Assembly: GCA_015499995.1 (NCBI GenBank) | Contig: JADNRV010000001.1 | Coordinates: 1,488,001 to 1,552,000 of the forward strand | Reading direction: 5' to 3' | DNA: 64,000 nt | From: Flammula alnicola | Taxonomy: Eukaryota > Basidiomycota > Agaricomycetes > Agaricales > Strophariaceae | In this document: piece after piece, positions 1-10,732 of the stretch | Position numbering within the stretch: position 1 is the first letter of the stretch | How the letters are laid out: each line of letters begins with the position of its first letter | Notes under the pieces: generated by a model | The model's input: only the letters and a program-made list of their open reading frames with translations | What the model was told of the DNA's origin: nothing | Databases searched by the model: none | Program-made: the position numbers and the translations under genes

Positions 1-290
1 AAAAATTGCAAAAAATTCGTATTGACAAATACTATGTGCTAGACATCAAAAAACCTGCGTAACCCACAGCAATACCCATGCAGTTCCCTAGTAAGGTATT
101 CAGGAATCAGGATGAACAGAATGTGCCAAGCTAAGATTCTTCTCAACTTTTGCCTGCCAGGCAACTTGAGTTTTGAAGTCCTTGGTCAACCTGGGATTAT
201 TCTCCTATAATGTATTACAAGTTGTCATGAGCATTTTATTCTCTGCCTTCAGATTTTTTTTCTATTTTCTCACACCAGGCTTTTCACTTG

Positions 291-518
291 TTATTGTTTG
301 AACTTTGTGGCCATCTTCATTTTCAGTTTGGTGACAGATGACTTCAGTTTATTGTTAGACAACTTTAATTCATTGTTAGATGACTTCAGTTCAGTGATAA
401 ATGACTCCATTTTTGTTGTATTCTGCACCAGTCTGATATAAGTATTAAGTGACCTGAGTAATTCATTTGTGTGCTGGAGGGCAGCATTTGAGGTAGGCTG
501 TAGCATGGGTTGGCCCAA
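291..518 (-). pseudogene. short coiled-coil frame, function unknown
   Basis: An open frame of about 75 codons. Its distal half is a run of heptads (ELKSSNN, ELKLSNN, KLKSSVT, KLKMKM) encoded by imperfect 21-bp tandem repeats at about 335-430. The heptad spacing with Leu at a fixed position predicts a parallel coiled coil. No catalytic or binding domain is visible, there is no clear partner exon, and the frame may be only a fragment of an element-borne gene. Low confidence that it is expressed. Confidence 0.2.
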
Positions 519-548
519 CCCATACAGGTTATGGGTATGGGTACTAAG

Positions 549-591
549 GGTATGGGTGCAGGTACAGTATCAAGTACCTGCAACCCATACC
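549..591. repeat. 17-bp hairpin built from GGTATGGGT words
   Basis: GGTATGGGT-GCAGGTAC is followed after 8 nt by its reverse complement with a one-base bulge. Similar words (CCCATACC, ACCTGCA, CCATGGAT) recur near both ends of hAT-2 (about 5755-5850 and 9290-9340). The hairpin is probably subterminal sequence of a hAT-type element; its terminus was not located. Confidence 0.4.
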
Positions 592-1205
592 TACCCATTG
601 ATAAATATATAATAAAAATTACATAATATCAACAACTATATAGTTCATCAGCTACAGAATATTGCTACAAGGTGTCTATGAGAAAAACAACTGAAAATGT
701 CTACCAAAAGAAGCATGGCTGATGACACTGAGAATGGAAAACCCACATGGTCAGGGCGCATCCCTGTCATCAAATGCAAGGCTGTCAAGGCCATCAAATC
801 TCTAATTCTGAAGAAGTAACAGAAACCTAGCATAACATCAGCTGACAATGACAGCACAGATAAAAATGTGAGTTACTCACTTAATGCTTGAATATCTCTA
901 ATGACTACTCTTAGGTTGCAGTGACATCTGCTCAGAGTAACCCAGCTCCCAAAAAGACCCCCCAAGATCCATCTCATCAACTGACTGTCATTGACATAAC
1001 TGATGAGAATGATGAAAGCAGCAAGTCAGATGGAAAGTCAGAGAGCAGTGTTGAGGAGCAAGAGGAAATAAAAGAGGCTGAGCTCAGTAAGACTCAAAGA
1101 TTCTTATATTTAACAAGACATTGACTGAATGTTTTATAGATCAATTAAAAGTGGACTGGAACACACCTATCTATGCTTTTTTTCACACTAATCCTATCAT
1201 CAGCT

Positions 1206-1213
1206 ATGAAAAA
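1206..1213. repeat. left 8-bp target duplication of hAT-1 (ATGAAAAA)
   Basis: Identical to 5540-5547. An 8-bp target site duplication is the hallmark of hAT integration. Confidence 0.9.
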
Positions 1214-4200
1214 TAGTGTTGCCGAAGTTCAGTTCTGAACTGCCGCAGAGAACCGGAACCAGCTGAACTGAACTGAAAGTTTGGTCCTGTTCTGTCCAGT
1301 TCTGTAATTTCTGTAGGCAGTTCGGTTCTCGGTTCTGATATTTTAATCCCCAGCCAGAACCGAGTTCGAACCGGTTCGAACTGAACTTTCACGCAAAAAA
1401 AAATGAAAGGAATAGCTTTGAAATTGGTCGAGAAATGTTGAAAATGCAAGAGCAACCGTTATCGCTGTCTGTGCGGAGTTTGAAATTCTGACGGCCAATG
1501 CCGTTTGTTCAAACCTTCATGAAAATTCATTCTCATGATACACGCAATGCTGTCCCCTCATCCTCACTATGTCTGATCCAGACATGCCTGCTCTCAATGC
1601 TGATGGGACACTGAAAGATCCATCTGAAATAGACTAGCTTCATTCTCCAAGCGCTGAAAGCCACATGGTTCCCCTTCCATCTGCCAACTCAAAGAAGTGA
1701 GCGCTAGCCGAGTCCGTGGCATCTGACAGTGATGGGAACAACTCGGACATGTCGGCTCCTCTTAAATGCCTCAAAGGGAAAGAACCAGCCCGACGTGTTG
1801 CGAAAAAATGTGTGTCGAAAGCTTCAAAAAAGCTGGAAGCATCAAGGGAGCAAACCCTCACCCTGAAGATGAGGTGTTTTTTTCAGAGTCAGTTTATCAG
1901 TGAGTGCAATCTAATCTTCATTTGTTGGAGCAAAACTGATCCAATATCTTATCAGTTGGTGATTCATCTGTTTTGGCTACCAAGAATACATCAACAAGTA
2001 TGTCCTCTCATCTTCCCTCACCCATCCATGCGATCTAACTCATACCATAACACATAGGCCACGCCAAGACCCAGAAAAAGCAAAATCCCGGTGTCTCAAA
2101 GCCCACAGGGACACGGAAGCATGCAAATTCCGCATCCCCATCACCTGAATCCATCAAGTGGCCTCAACATTCAAAACCATCAGCGCAAGGAAACCCAGAA
2201 GATGACGCGGAGGACAAGGGCGAGGACAGCGACGAGGGCGAGGACAATGGATCAGATGGATTTGATGAGGACGGGGAGGATGAGGATGATGGAGATGGAG
2301 ATGACGGAGACGTGGAAGCTAAATACGAGCACCTACAAGCAGAAATCCAGCATGAGAGAAAGGTACACCTCCAATTTATTTCACAGTCCTTACTTACTTA
2401 CACATTCCCTCAGGCTCCTCGGAAGCACAACCATCATGGCCATGATGAACGTAGGCGCGATTTGCGGGTCATGTACATGAAAGCCACCAAGAAGGTGGAC
2501 AGAAAGGACATTTCTGGCCACATATGTAATGTTTGCAGGCAAGTATCTCACTTTGAAATGCCTTTTCGATATGTATTGAATATTTCATGTTTTGTTGTGC
2601 AGGGCAAATGGAAAAAGCGAAGCAGATTCCTTTTTCTCTGGCCACAACTCATCACTTCACAAACACATTTCCAGGTAAGTTGGTTCCATTTGTCACCCCA
2701 GAAATCATTTACTTAATTAACACTGAACTACAGAAACTGGAAAACTCACGGCGAGGTATACCTTAAGAAATGCAAAGAGCTGGATATAGAACCCATCCCG
2801 GCTGCATTGCCTCCACCATGTGAGGATCCGGAATCGCTCGAGCCTTCAGCATCATCGCAACCGAACCTGGACAGCTTCATGAAGTCTGTCTCCAAGTGGT
2901 CGAATGAAGGGCTCCTTGAACACATTGTTGACTTCATAGTCTCAGGAGATCAGGTATGTATTTGTTTTTATTAACCTTTCTAAAACTCATACAAAATCTC
3001 CAGGCCTTCCGAGTGGTGGACCAAACACCATTCCGCAATCTTCTCCTCTACCAATGGCCCGCGACAAAAGAAAGTGACATCCCGCATTGCACAAAGCTTC
3101 GCGATGAAGTTGTTGAGAAGGCCAAGGTGGCTATTCATCGTCTAACAGAGCACTTTAAGGTATGTATTATGATTACTCTTAGACAGTTATTGACACACTC
3201 GTCAGACAATTCTGGGCAAGATTTCAATCACATTTGATGTGTGGACTTCAAAGTCCTATGACCCATACCTTGCCATGACCGCGCACTACATTGATTCGCC
3301 ACCTGATCAACCGTGCGAATGGGAACTCAAAAGCAAGATTCTTGGTTTTGAGGAGCTCCAGGGATGACATAGTGGCGCAAATATTGCCAAAATGATGCTC
3401 GAGGTTCTTGTCCGCTATGAGATTTGAGAAAAGGTTTCGTTTTTTCTTATTTCTTTTCTTTGTTGAATAAAAGTTAATATTTTATTTTACAGTTTGGATG
3501 GGCTACCGCTGATAATGCGACTGCAAATGACAAAGCCCTGCGTGTGCTCCAGTGTGATGCTGGTATACAGAAGTGGAAGGCCAGAGATCGCCATGTTAGG
3601 TATGGTATCACTTCATATTTGTCGACTGAGAACTGATTGATTCTAGATGCATGGAACATATCATATACCTCGCAGCTGGTGATTTCGTCAAGGCTGTTGG
3701 CCCAAAGACCAAGAGCTGGAACAAGACTCATACAGCCTCAGTTGAGGATGTCGATGAGGATGAAAACAAAGATGATGAGGAGTGGATTGCTGATTGGAAC
3801 AATCTGGAGTCTATTCCCGACGAGGAAGAAATTGACGACGAGGTTGATTTCACAGCAGGCGATACTCTCAGGAAGGCACTTGCTCTTGTCAATCAAGTCT
3901 GTTTTATTCTATTCTTATGTCTATTTGTTCTATACTAATTTTAATCTTTAGATTCGTGCTTCACCTCAGGCAAAAGTTTACTTTGCCAAGTGTTGCATAG
4001 ATGAGAGTATTCCAGAACTCGAGCTTATTAAATGGATTCGGACATGATGGGGATCGATGTATGATCTCATTGAGTGATTAACAGCTTGTAAACAGGTACC
4101 TCTCTTGTTCAATGTTTGTTTCTGATCACTAATATTATTATTTTCATAGGCTGTCAAGAAGTTCTGTTTTTTCGCAGATGATCATCTCCCAAAATTAAAA

Positions 4201-5539
4201 AATAAGTCCTATTCAGATTATAAGCTTGCAGAGGATGAGTGGAAACTTCTTGATCTGATCAAAGAAGTTCTTCAGGTTTGCTTTTGAGACATCTGTTTTG
4301 ATTTTCATTCTAAATTATTACTAGGAGCCTCATAATGCCCAAGCCTTCTTCTCGTCAGAGATGTAACCAACTCTATGGAAGTCAATTCCAATTTTGGAAT
4401 GCCTTCAATCACAGTGGGAGATTTTAGCAGCTACCCCCAAGTTTGCTTCCCTTTGCCCTGCAATCAAGAAAGGGATAGATAAACTCAAGAAATGGCATAA
4501 GAATGTCAAGGAATCAGATACCTACTTTACCTGCTTGGGTACATAATTTATTCTTATTCTCTAATTGTACTTTAAAAAGGCTAACATTTGTTTAGCATTA
4601 CATCCCGGCATTAAGCTTGACTATTGCAAGGAAAAGTGGGATATTGAGGCCTATGCTACTGGTTACTCCAAGCTGGAAAAAATGGTACGTCCACTTGTTT
4701 GATGCTTGACAGTTACTTGACCTGTTATATATAGTTTAATTCCTATTATAAGGCTCCGAAGAAGCCTAAGCCCTCTACCACTAGCCACGAAGATAAATCC
4801 CCAGGTAAGTTCTTAGAAAATATTGATTTCTGTGACCTGACTTCTTGTGAAGATACTACAAAGTTGTTTCATGGTTATGCATCAAATTTTATTCTTTCTG
4901 CTTTAAGCAGCTCATCATCTCAGCAAAGTAATGACCAGGACCCCTGAAAAGAGCTCCGAGACTATCTCGAGAGCCCTCGGGATATAACAGTTACTAATCC
5001 AATCAAGTGGTGGGGTGTAAGTAATCATTCTTTCTTTTGATTTTCTTTCTTTCTCACAGACATATGTCAGTATCATTCCCAGCAATACCCCACCCTGTCC
5101 CAAATTGCACGTGACTACCTTGCTATTCAAGGATCCTCAGTTGCATCAGAGAGGGCTTTCTCAAGTGCAGGCATTACTGATGATTTGCGCCAAAACCGGA
5201 TGGAAAACAAGGCCTTTGGTCTAGTCCAGAATCTGAAATATGCATACAAGACCAATTTTTTGAATGCAACTAATGAGGCTGCTGGACACGAAGCTTTTAA
5301 TATTGTAGAAATTGACTAATTACATCTAATTTTGCAATATATTCTGATTTTCTTAAATTTTCATACTTTTTGTGCAGTTCAGCAGTTCGAACCAGTTCTT
5401 GAACTGAACTGGACTGACAGAACTGGTTCAAAACAGTTCTGTCCAGTTCTGTCCAGTTCAAGAAAATTTTTAACAGTTCAGTTCTCAGTTCAGGCCCAGA
5501 GGGCCGTGAACTGGACTGAACTGAACTTTAGCAACACTA
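1214..5539 (+). mobile_element. hAT-1, full-length hAT DNA transposon
   Basis: The 4,326-bp element starts TAGTGTTGCCGAAGTTC and ends with the reverse complement of TAGTGTTGCTAAAGTTC, a terminal inverted repeat of about 17 bp with two mismatches. It is flanked by perfect 8-bp duplications (ATGAAAAA). Subterminal sequence at both ends is packed with the words AGTTC, GAACT and CAGTTC (about 1230-1390 and 5385-5530), the typical arrangement of hAT transposase binding sites. One plus-strand gene fills the interior. The element sits inside the BED-finger exon of hAT-0. Confidence 0.93.
1569..5319 (+). pseudogene. hAT-1 transposase, intron-rich and decayed
   Basis: Segments in order: an acidic and basic N-terminus (about 1716-2350); a BED-like finger with HICNVC then SLHKHIS (about 2520-2675); a linker ending in a FRNLLL segment (about 3003-3160); the catalytic-domain start ISFDVWTSKSYDPYLAMTA (about 3222-3290); ATADNATAND (about 3495-3530); a CMEHI stretch; and the C-terminal dimerisation motif SVASERAFSSAG (about 5140-5175). 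The stop is TAA at 5317-5319. Short introns are visible, for example 2937-3002. At least five in-frame TGA codons (3365, 3425, 4045, 4075, 4945) sit where an Arg is plausible (for example LQG-stop-HSG), plus an in-frame TAA near 4364. ATG 1569 gives an early stop, so the true start is uncertain. The gene is inactive, but its ends look mobilisable. Confidence 0.85.
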
Positions 5540-6047
5540 ATGAAAAAGAGTGTCATTACCACGATTTTTGCTGCTTTGTATCCAACTGCAAGAAGTCTGT
5601 CTGCTGGTACCTTGATACCAAGGACACAAGATCTACTGGCAACATGCACAAGCATGTGAGGATATGCTGGGGTGTTAAAGATGCTAAGTGCAGGGTGTGT
5701 GTGAACTACTAGTCTATCAAGTAGTCACATTTATTTAGGGACTATCATGGATAAACCCGGTTACTACCCATACCCGACCCATGGGTTTTGCCAAATATGG
5801 TTCAGGTACAGTACAGTTTGGGTAAATCTGTAATACCTGCAGCTGATGTGCCTGGCCATGCCTACGCTGCACCCAAGCCAGGCCTGGAGTAGCAGCAAGT
5901 TCAACAGAGTGTATTAGAGCCAATTATTGTCCAATTTGCATATAAAAAAATTGCGTTAGAAAGCTAGAGAGCAGGAGAATAATATCGTACATGAATTCAA
6001 GTAAAAACACTATTTAAATTGTTCAAGAAAAATCTACAAACATTCCA

Positions 6048-9000
6048 TCAAATGTCTGCCTTTTCAGACCTCATCACCTCTTTGATCATTTCAGTAACAA
6101 CAGAGAACTTGGGAAAAATAGGTGTTTTAGCCCAGAAACCCAATGCCATATAAGCTTTAAATGTCTGGGAGCTCATATTGTGCTGCATGTGGTTGACTTG
6201 ACGATGACCTGTTGAAAATGCATGTTCAGCATCAACTGAGGTGGCTAAAATGCAAAATAAAATTCAGTAACAGCTTGTCAAATCTGAAGAAAAAGAAATA
6301 AACCTGGTGCTGAACAGAAGTCCTGTCCCATTTTTGCAAGAAGAGGTCAATTGGCTGAAGCTTGCTGCCAGTACTTCATGTAACCTCCAGCATCCTGGAT
6401 AGTCACAGAAGAAACTAAATCTTCTTTCAGATAAGTCTGAATATGATCAAGTGGATATCTGCTTGGGCTCGCAGTGGTTTTAGTGGCCCATTTTGACTTG
6501 GTCTAAAAATTTGTTAGTAACAAAATAAATAAATAACAGGAGTAAATTCCCTTGTCTTTTCTTGTGGCAATGATTTCACCTGATTCTTGAGGTGCATAGG
6601 TTTCATTCCATCAGTCAACAACCCTCTTCTTAATTTCTCTGAGTTTCTGAGCAGAGAAATTGTAGGTCTTGAACCAGTTAACTTTCTGATCAGGACACAT
6701 AACTGCTCAAGTTGTTAGCTATAACTAAAATTTAATAATAAATAAGATACTGCACTGATAGACACAAGATATATTTCACAATCCCAAGTCAGGTCCATAT
6801 ATTTGTTGATAAGCAAGACACCAGCATGTGCTGCAATCTGGATAACAGCTGGTGTCTCATGGAATGAACTTGAAGATGAATTGTCATCTGCATTGTCCTC
6901 CTCGTCCTCCATTTGCGGCTTATCAGCAGCTGCTGCTGCTAAGCTGTCATGCAAATGGAAGAGCATTGGAAGGGCATCCACCACAAGAGGAACTTCAGCT
7001 TGAGAAAACAGAAGCATAAGGTCTTTAAAAAGCTAAATAAAAATAAAAATAAAAATAAAATAGCTGAAAAAATAAATGCACCTTTAATACCTCCTGAACA
7101 TCTTCGGCAAGATCCCACTGGTCATCTGAAAGACAATATGCCTTTAGATTATTGTTAGTAACACCAGTTATAGATTGAATAATATTTTTAAAATGAAAAT
7201 GAGCTGCAAGACAATCAAAATCAGAGTTCCATCGGGTTGGAACACATTGATCAAGCACTCGTTTGTTTGACTCTAGTTCTGGGTGCTTGTCAACAAGCTC
7301 TTGGAACTGTTTGTTGAGTGGTGAGGAATCATGAATGCGACGTGCAAGTCCAGATACCTGGTAAAATGTAAGTAAAGATTACATATTATTAAAAAATAAA
7401 AATATACTGCAGGAAATAATTTAAGAGCCATCCGTTCTTCCGCCTGCCTCATCGTAACTCCATTCTTGGCCATCTGTTGAATTGCAACATCATGAAGGGA
7501 CTTGACAACTACTTCGTCATGAGCAACCTGCCCATCATTGTCTTCATTTTCCAGGGCATCGATAATGGCTTCCTCTGTAACTGCTACATCTTCATTGCTA
7601 GAAGCATTTCTGGGATCCAAAACATGTTCTTCTTCAGCTGCGTCATTATCAGATGGGATTTTGACAGACTTTGTGAGTTTGGGCTTTTTGAAAAGAAAGA
7701 AATAAAGATCTAGAATAATGCAGATCAGTAAATTATATCCTTATATATATATCAGAATTTTACCTTCGCAACAAGATTAATAATATGTGCCAAACATCAA
7801 AGACGTGCATTTATGCCCCAGAAGTCTGGAAGAAAATCCGGTAAGATTTCTGCAAGTTTATTACAGTTACTTGCATTGTCCATGCAGATTCCGAGTAGCT
7901 ATTAAATTGTTCTGAGAATTTATCCACTATTATTTATATATAATCACTCACATTTTTATCCAGGCCAAACCGTTTCAAGCATTCTGCCATAACTTTTGCC
8001 AAATACTGTCCATCATGTTTCTTTGTCAATCTATTTAAGAAATTAATGAGCTTTTATTATACGTATAAATAATTTTTCTCTCACCAAATAAACTCCAGAA
8101 TAGCACGGTGAATTATTCCATCTTGAAACGATACCACAACTAATCCAAGATACAATGAGACCAATGGAGCAGTCCATCCATCGAGAACAAGATGGATAGT
8201 GCTATTAAGTTTCTATAATTTTATTAGCACATTGTTTGAAATAATACACGCAAGGACGTTACCAAAAAATAGTCCCGTATGGCAATTGAAGCTTGTTCAT
8301 AGATTTGAAGAAGGTCCCACTGAACTGTCATTGGTTTTGGAACTTTGGTACCTGGTCGAAGCATTTCAACTTCGAGGAGATAGTCTTCATCTAAAACCAT
8401 ATTGACTGGACGGGCATTCTTGGCGCATCAAAGAGTGATAAGAGCACGGTGAGCGGCTTCAGAATATGGAATAGCTGATGTAGGACACTTATCTTGCTCC
8501 TTTCCTTGCTTTTTCAAGCACTGGTCAATGTCCTTCTGAAGATTAGTCATACTGAACCCAGTCTGGGTCCTGAGTCGAACTTGCGGACTGCAAGGGTGAT
8601 GCTCAGGATGTGTTTTGCAAGTGAAAACATAGCTCAGGGAGATGGGATTGTTGTCCTCATCCTCAGTCCACTTTAATGTGATGTCATAATGATCATAGAC
8701 CTCAGACCGCCAGGATGATTGTGCCGCATCTTTATAAAATTAAATTTTACCAATGAATTACTAGTATTGAGATGTACACTCACCAAGGATATCCTTATCC
8801 GACATACCCCAGACCTCAAGATCACTCTGCTGGTTGATAGTAAAAGCATTGTGATGATGTTTAAAGAGTGAGAGAATAATCGGGACAATCTTCAGGGGCT
8901 GACTTGGGCCCAGCTGATGATCCTCTTCCTCGCTAGAGCTCAGAGGAATGTCATTGTACCCAGAAAATTCTTCCCCAGGAGTGGAAGGTAAATTGAGTCT

Positions 9001-9165
9001 GGTATTTGCTCGCAGAGGGGTTTGTGGTGGTGGAAAGATGTTGGTTTGGAGAGGCTGAGCTGGAAAGATGTTGGTTTGCTGAAGAGGCTGAGCTGGAAGC
9101 CTACTGGGACCCTGGCGAGGGCCACCACGGCTACATGAAGTACCTCTCGTCCCCTTGGGAGGCAT
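6048..9165 (-). pseudogene. hAT-2 transposase
   Basis: Read on the minus strand. The likely start is the Met at 9165 (MPPKGTRGTS), followed by a Gln/Pro-rich tail and an acidic SSSEEED stretch. A BED-like region follows (HYDITLKW near 8690; CKTHPEHH near 8610). A central segment has QCVPTRWNSDFDCL (about 7210-7260), the conserved TRWNS motif of hAT catalytic domains. Then comes an acidic insert and the C-terminal dimerisation motif CATSVDAEHAFSTG (about 6205-6250), ending at TGA 6048-6050. Exons are separated by short AT-rich introns. Several frames are broken, so function is doubtful. The family is different from hAT-1: TRWNS and SVDAEHAFS instead of SVASERAFS. Confidence 0.82.
7030..7064. 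repeat. (AAATAA)n simple repeat
   Basis: A short run of AAATAA units inside an intron-like stretch of the hAT-2 gene. Confidence 0.8.
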
Positions 9166-9408
9166 ATCAAGGGTGCGGGGAAGGAAAGAGTGACAGGAAA
9201 TGGCTTGGGACCTTATCTGACACTGCAAAACCATGCCTTGTTCATCGATTGATGTCAGAGTCTTAAAATATATCTAAATATAGCAAAATACCTGCAATAC
9301 CCATGGATCTGTTATATATATCCATGGATAGGTTAAAAATAGGACTGGTCCAAATGATCCAGGTAATTAACCAGTTTTCGCCGAACCATGATAGTCCCTA
9401 CATTTAAT

Positions 9409-9801
9409 AGACCTTTGAGCTCTAGAAGGGCTCCTTTCTGCAATGTCATCTAATCCATCAATGTAACCAGTTAAAATAATGCCAAAGATCTTGTTACAGA
9501 TTGATGGTAAAACCAGGTTAGATATGAGCTTCTAATTAAGTGACACAACAGACCTTGGACCAGGCCTTTGCACATGTTTTGTCATGCTCAATAGATATTC
9601 ATTGTGTCATTATTGCAAAACTGTCTTGTTTTAGGATTATATATATAGAATGAAAACCATGAAAAATTGCTTAGAAGGTCATAAATTTTGATGTTTGTGA
9701 AGTCATATTGAGTGTTCTGCTTAGTAGCAGCTAGAAGTACATTCAGTATCAATCATGGGTAAATAATATGAAATAATTTAATACTCACACAGTAACTTCA
9801 G
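9409..9801. other. no gene seen
   Basis: AT-rich spacer between hAT-2 and element A. No open frame of note, no repeat structure and no RNA signature were seen. Confidence 0.5.
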
Positions 9802-9821
9802 AACAAGTTGAGGTCTTTGCT

Positions 9822-10062
9822 GTTCCCTCCTATTCCTACCGGAATCCGGTGGAATCCAGTCATTCCAGTGGAATCCACTGGAATGAAAATATAGCAGGCA
9901 GCCCAGCCAATATTGTTATTCCAGAGGCTCCATATTCTGGTGGAATAGGTGTCATTCCACACATTCCACTGGAATGCAGACTGGAATGCAGCTGGAATGG
10001 AATGCAAGTGGAATCTGGTGATATATTCCACCGGAATGGAAGTGGATTGGAATACAAAACAC
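9822..10062. repeat. 5' subterminal palindrome array of element A
   Basis: About ten copies of GGAATCC, GGAATG or CATTCC words arranged as short palindromes (for example ATTCCAGTGGAAT, ATTCCACTGGAAT). They repeat the words found at A's other end. They are plausible transposase binding sites. Confidence 0.75.
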
Positions 10063-10372
10063 ATTTATAGTATAATTATGTAATTTGGAACAATTATATA
10101 ATAATGCAGAGGGCCAGTGAGTCATAAACAGGTTTAAACATCCTCAGGCTCTTTCCTAAATGGGGAAAATCTCAGTTTTGGCCCAGAGAAATTCAAAGGA
10201 CTTGCATTTGGGCAAGTATTTTGCGACTTTCTCAATAACCAGAGCACCTAGCCACGTGATTTCAAAAGTCACATGGTTTTTATTATCAAATGCACATTTT
10301 GTTTTTTTTTGCAAAAAAGTTCCCACGGTCACACAAATACCATAATAATATAATAATATAGTTAGCAGCAGA

Positions 10373-10420
10373 TACTGTTGTACCATTTCGATTAATTCGG
10401 CAGTAACAGGTGACGCCGGT
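10373..10420 (+). repeat. half of a TACTGT..ACCATTTCG MITE
   Basis: The sequence TACTGT, TG, TACCATTTCG, then AATTCGGCAGT resembles the left end of the complete TA-flanked MITE at 38867-39127. No matching right end is visible, so this is a truncated copy, or the same short module inside A's upstream region. Confidence 0.45.
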
Positions 10421-10659
10421 TTTTTTTAACACCAGATTTAATTTCTTCTCGATTTTTCCGATTTTTTTTCAAATTTAGAATTTAGAATTTATGTCTAAAG
10501 AGTGCAGATAAGTCATGTGACTGCTGTATAGGCAAAGCCGTGTGCGCCGCGGCCACAATATTTCGGCAGTCCGCCATTTTTTAACCGATCACGTGCTCGG
10601 ATTTGCGTGCCGCGGACCGTCAAACGTTGTTCGGCATTCTCCGAACCCTGAACCCTGCC

Positions 10660-10720
10660 ACGTAGCGGGCATTTCTTTCCTCCCACCACCCACTTTCCTT
10701 CCCTCCCCTCTCCCCTCATC
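10660..10720 (+). promoter_or_regulatory. CT-rich upstream box of element A
   Basis: The word TTTCCTCCCACCACC follows a CCACGT motif just before the first exon. The same pair occurs in C (about 17970-18003) and F (about 51511-51543), each time at the left edge of GC-rich gene-like sequence, so it is probably the shared promoter region of this family. Confidence 0.4.
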
Positions 10721-10732
10721 ATCTCAACCCCT

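Larger units (their letters stand above)
1..920. other. AT-rich flank without a recognisable gene
   Basis: I see no recognisable protein or RNA gene here apart from the small coiled-coil frame at 291-518 (minus) and a hairpin at 549-591, both listed separately. The sequence is AT-rich with few CpG sites. It most likely belongs to the 5' part of the decayed hAT-0 element whose BED-finger exon starts near 921, but I could not find its terminal repeat. Confidence 0.4.
921..5707 (+). pseudogene. hAT-0 transposase N-terminus (BED finger), split by hAT-1
   Basis: Two pieces of one exon lie at about 921-1213 and 5548-5707. The first encodes an acidic linker (ITDENDESS, SVEEQEE) and a PIYAFFHTNP segment. 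The second encodes a BED-type zinc finger: C-C near VSNC, then YLDTKDTRSTGNMHKH and a final CWG. Removing hAT-1 plus one copy of its 8-bp duplication joins the halves in frame (ISYEK directly followed by ECHYH). BED fingers bind the ends of hAT elements. The catalytic part is not found downstream, so this is a fragment. An in-frame stop in the first part (after about 1120) may mark an intron. Confidence 0.72.
5736..9400 (-). mobile_element. hAT-2, full-length minus-strand hAT element
   Basis: The terminal repeats TAGGGACTATCATGG (5736-5750) and CCATGATAGTCCCTA (9386-9400) are perfect inverted copies of 15 bp. Flanks are CATTTATT (5728-5735) and CATTTAAT (9401-9408), an 8-bp duplication with one mismatch, so the insertion is older than hAT-1's. 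Length is 3,665 bp with one minus-strand gene. The insertion lies about 190 bp beyond hAT-1, in or just past the hAT-0 fragment. Confidence 0.9.

Noticed and set aside
9830..10060. CRISPR-like array in the GGAATCC repeats
   Set aside because: Spacing is irregular and words are palindromic and degenerate, without unique spacers; the genome is eukaryotic.
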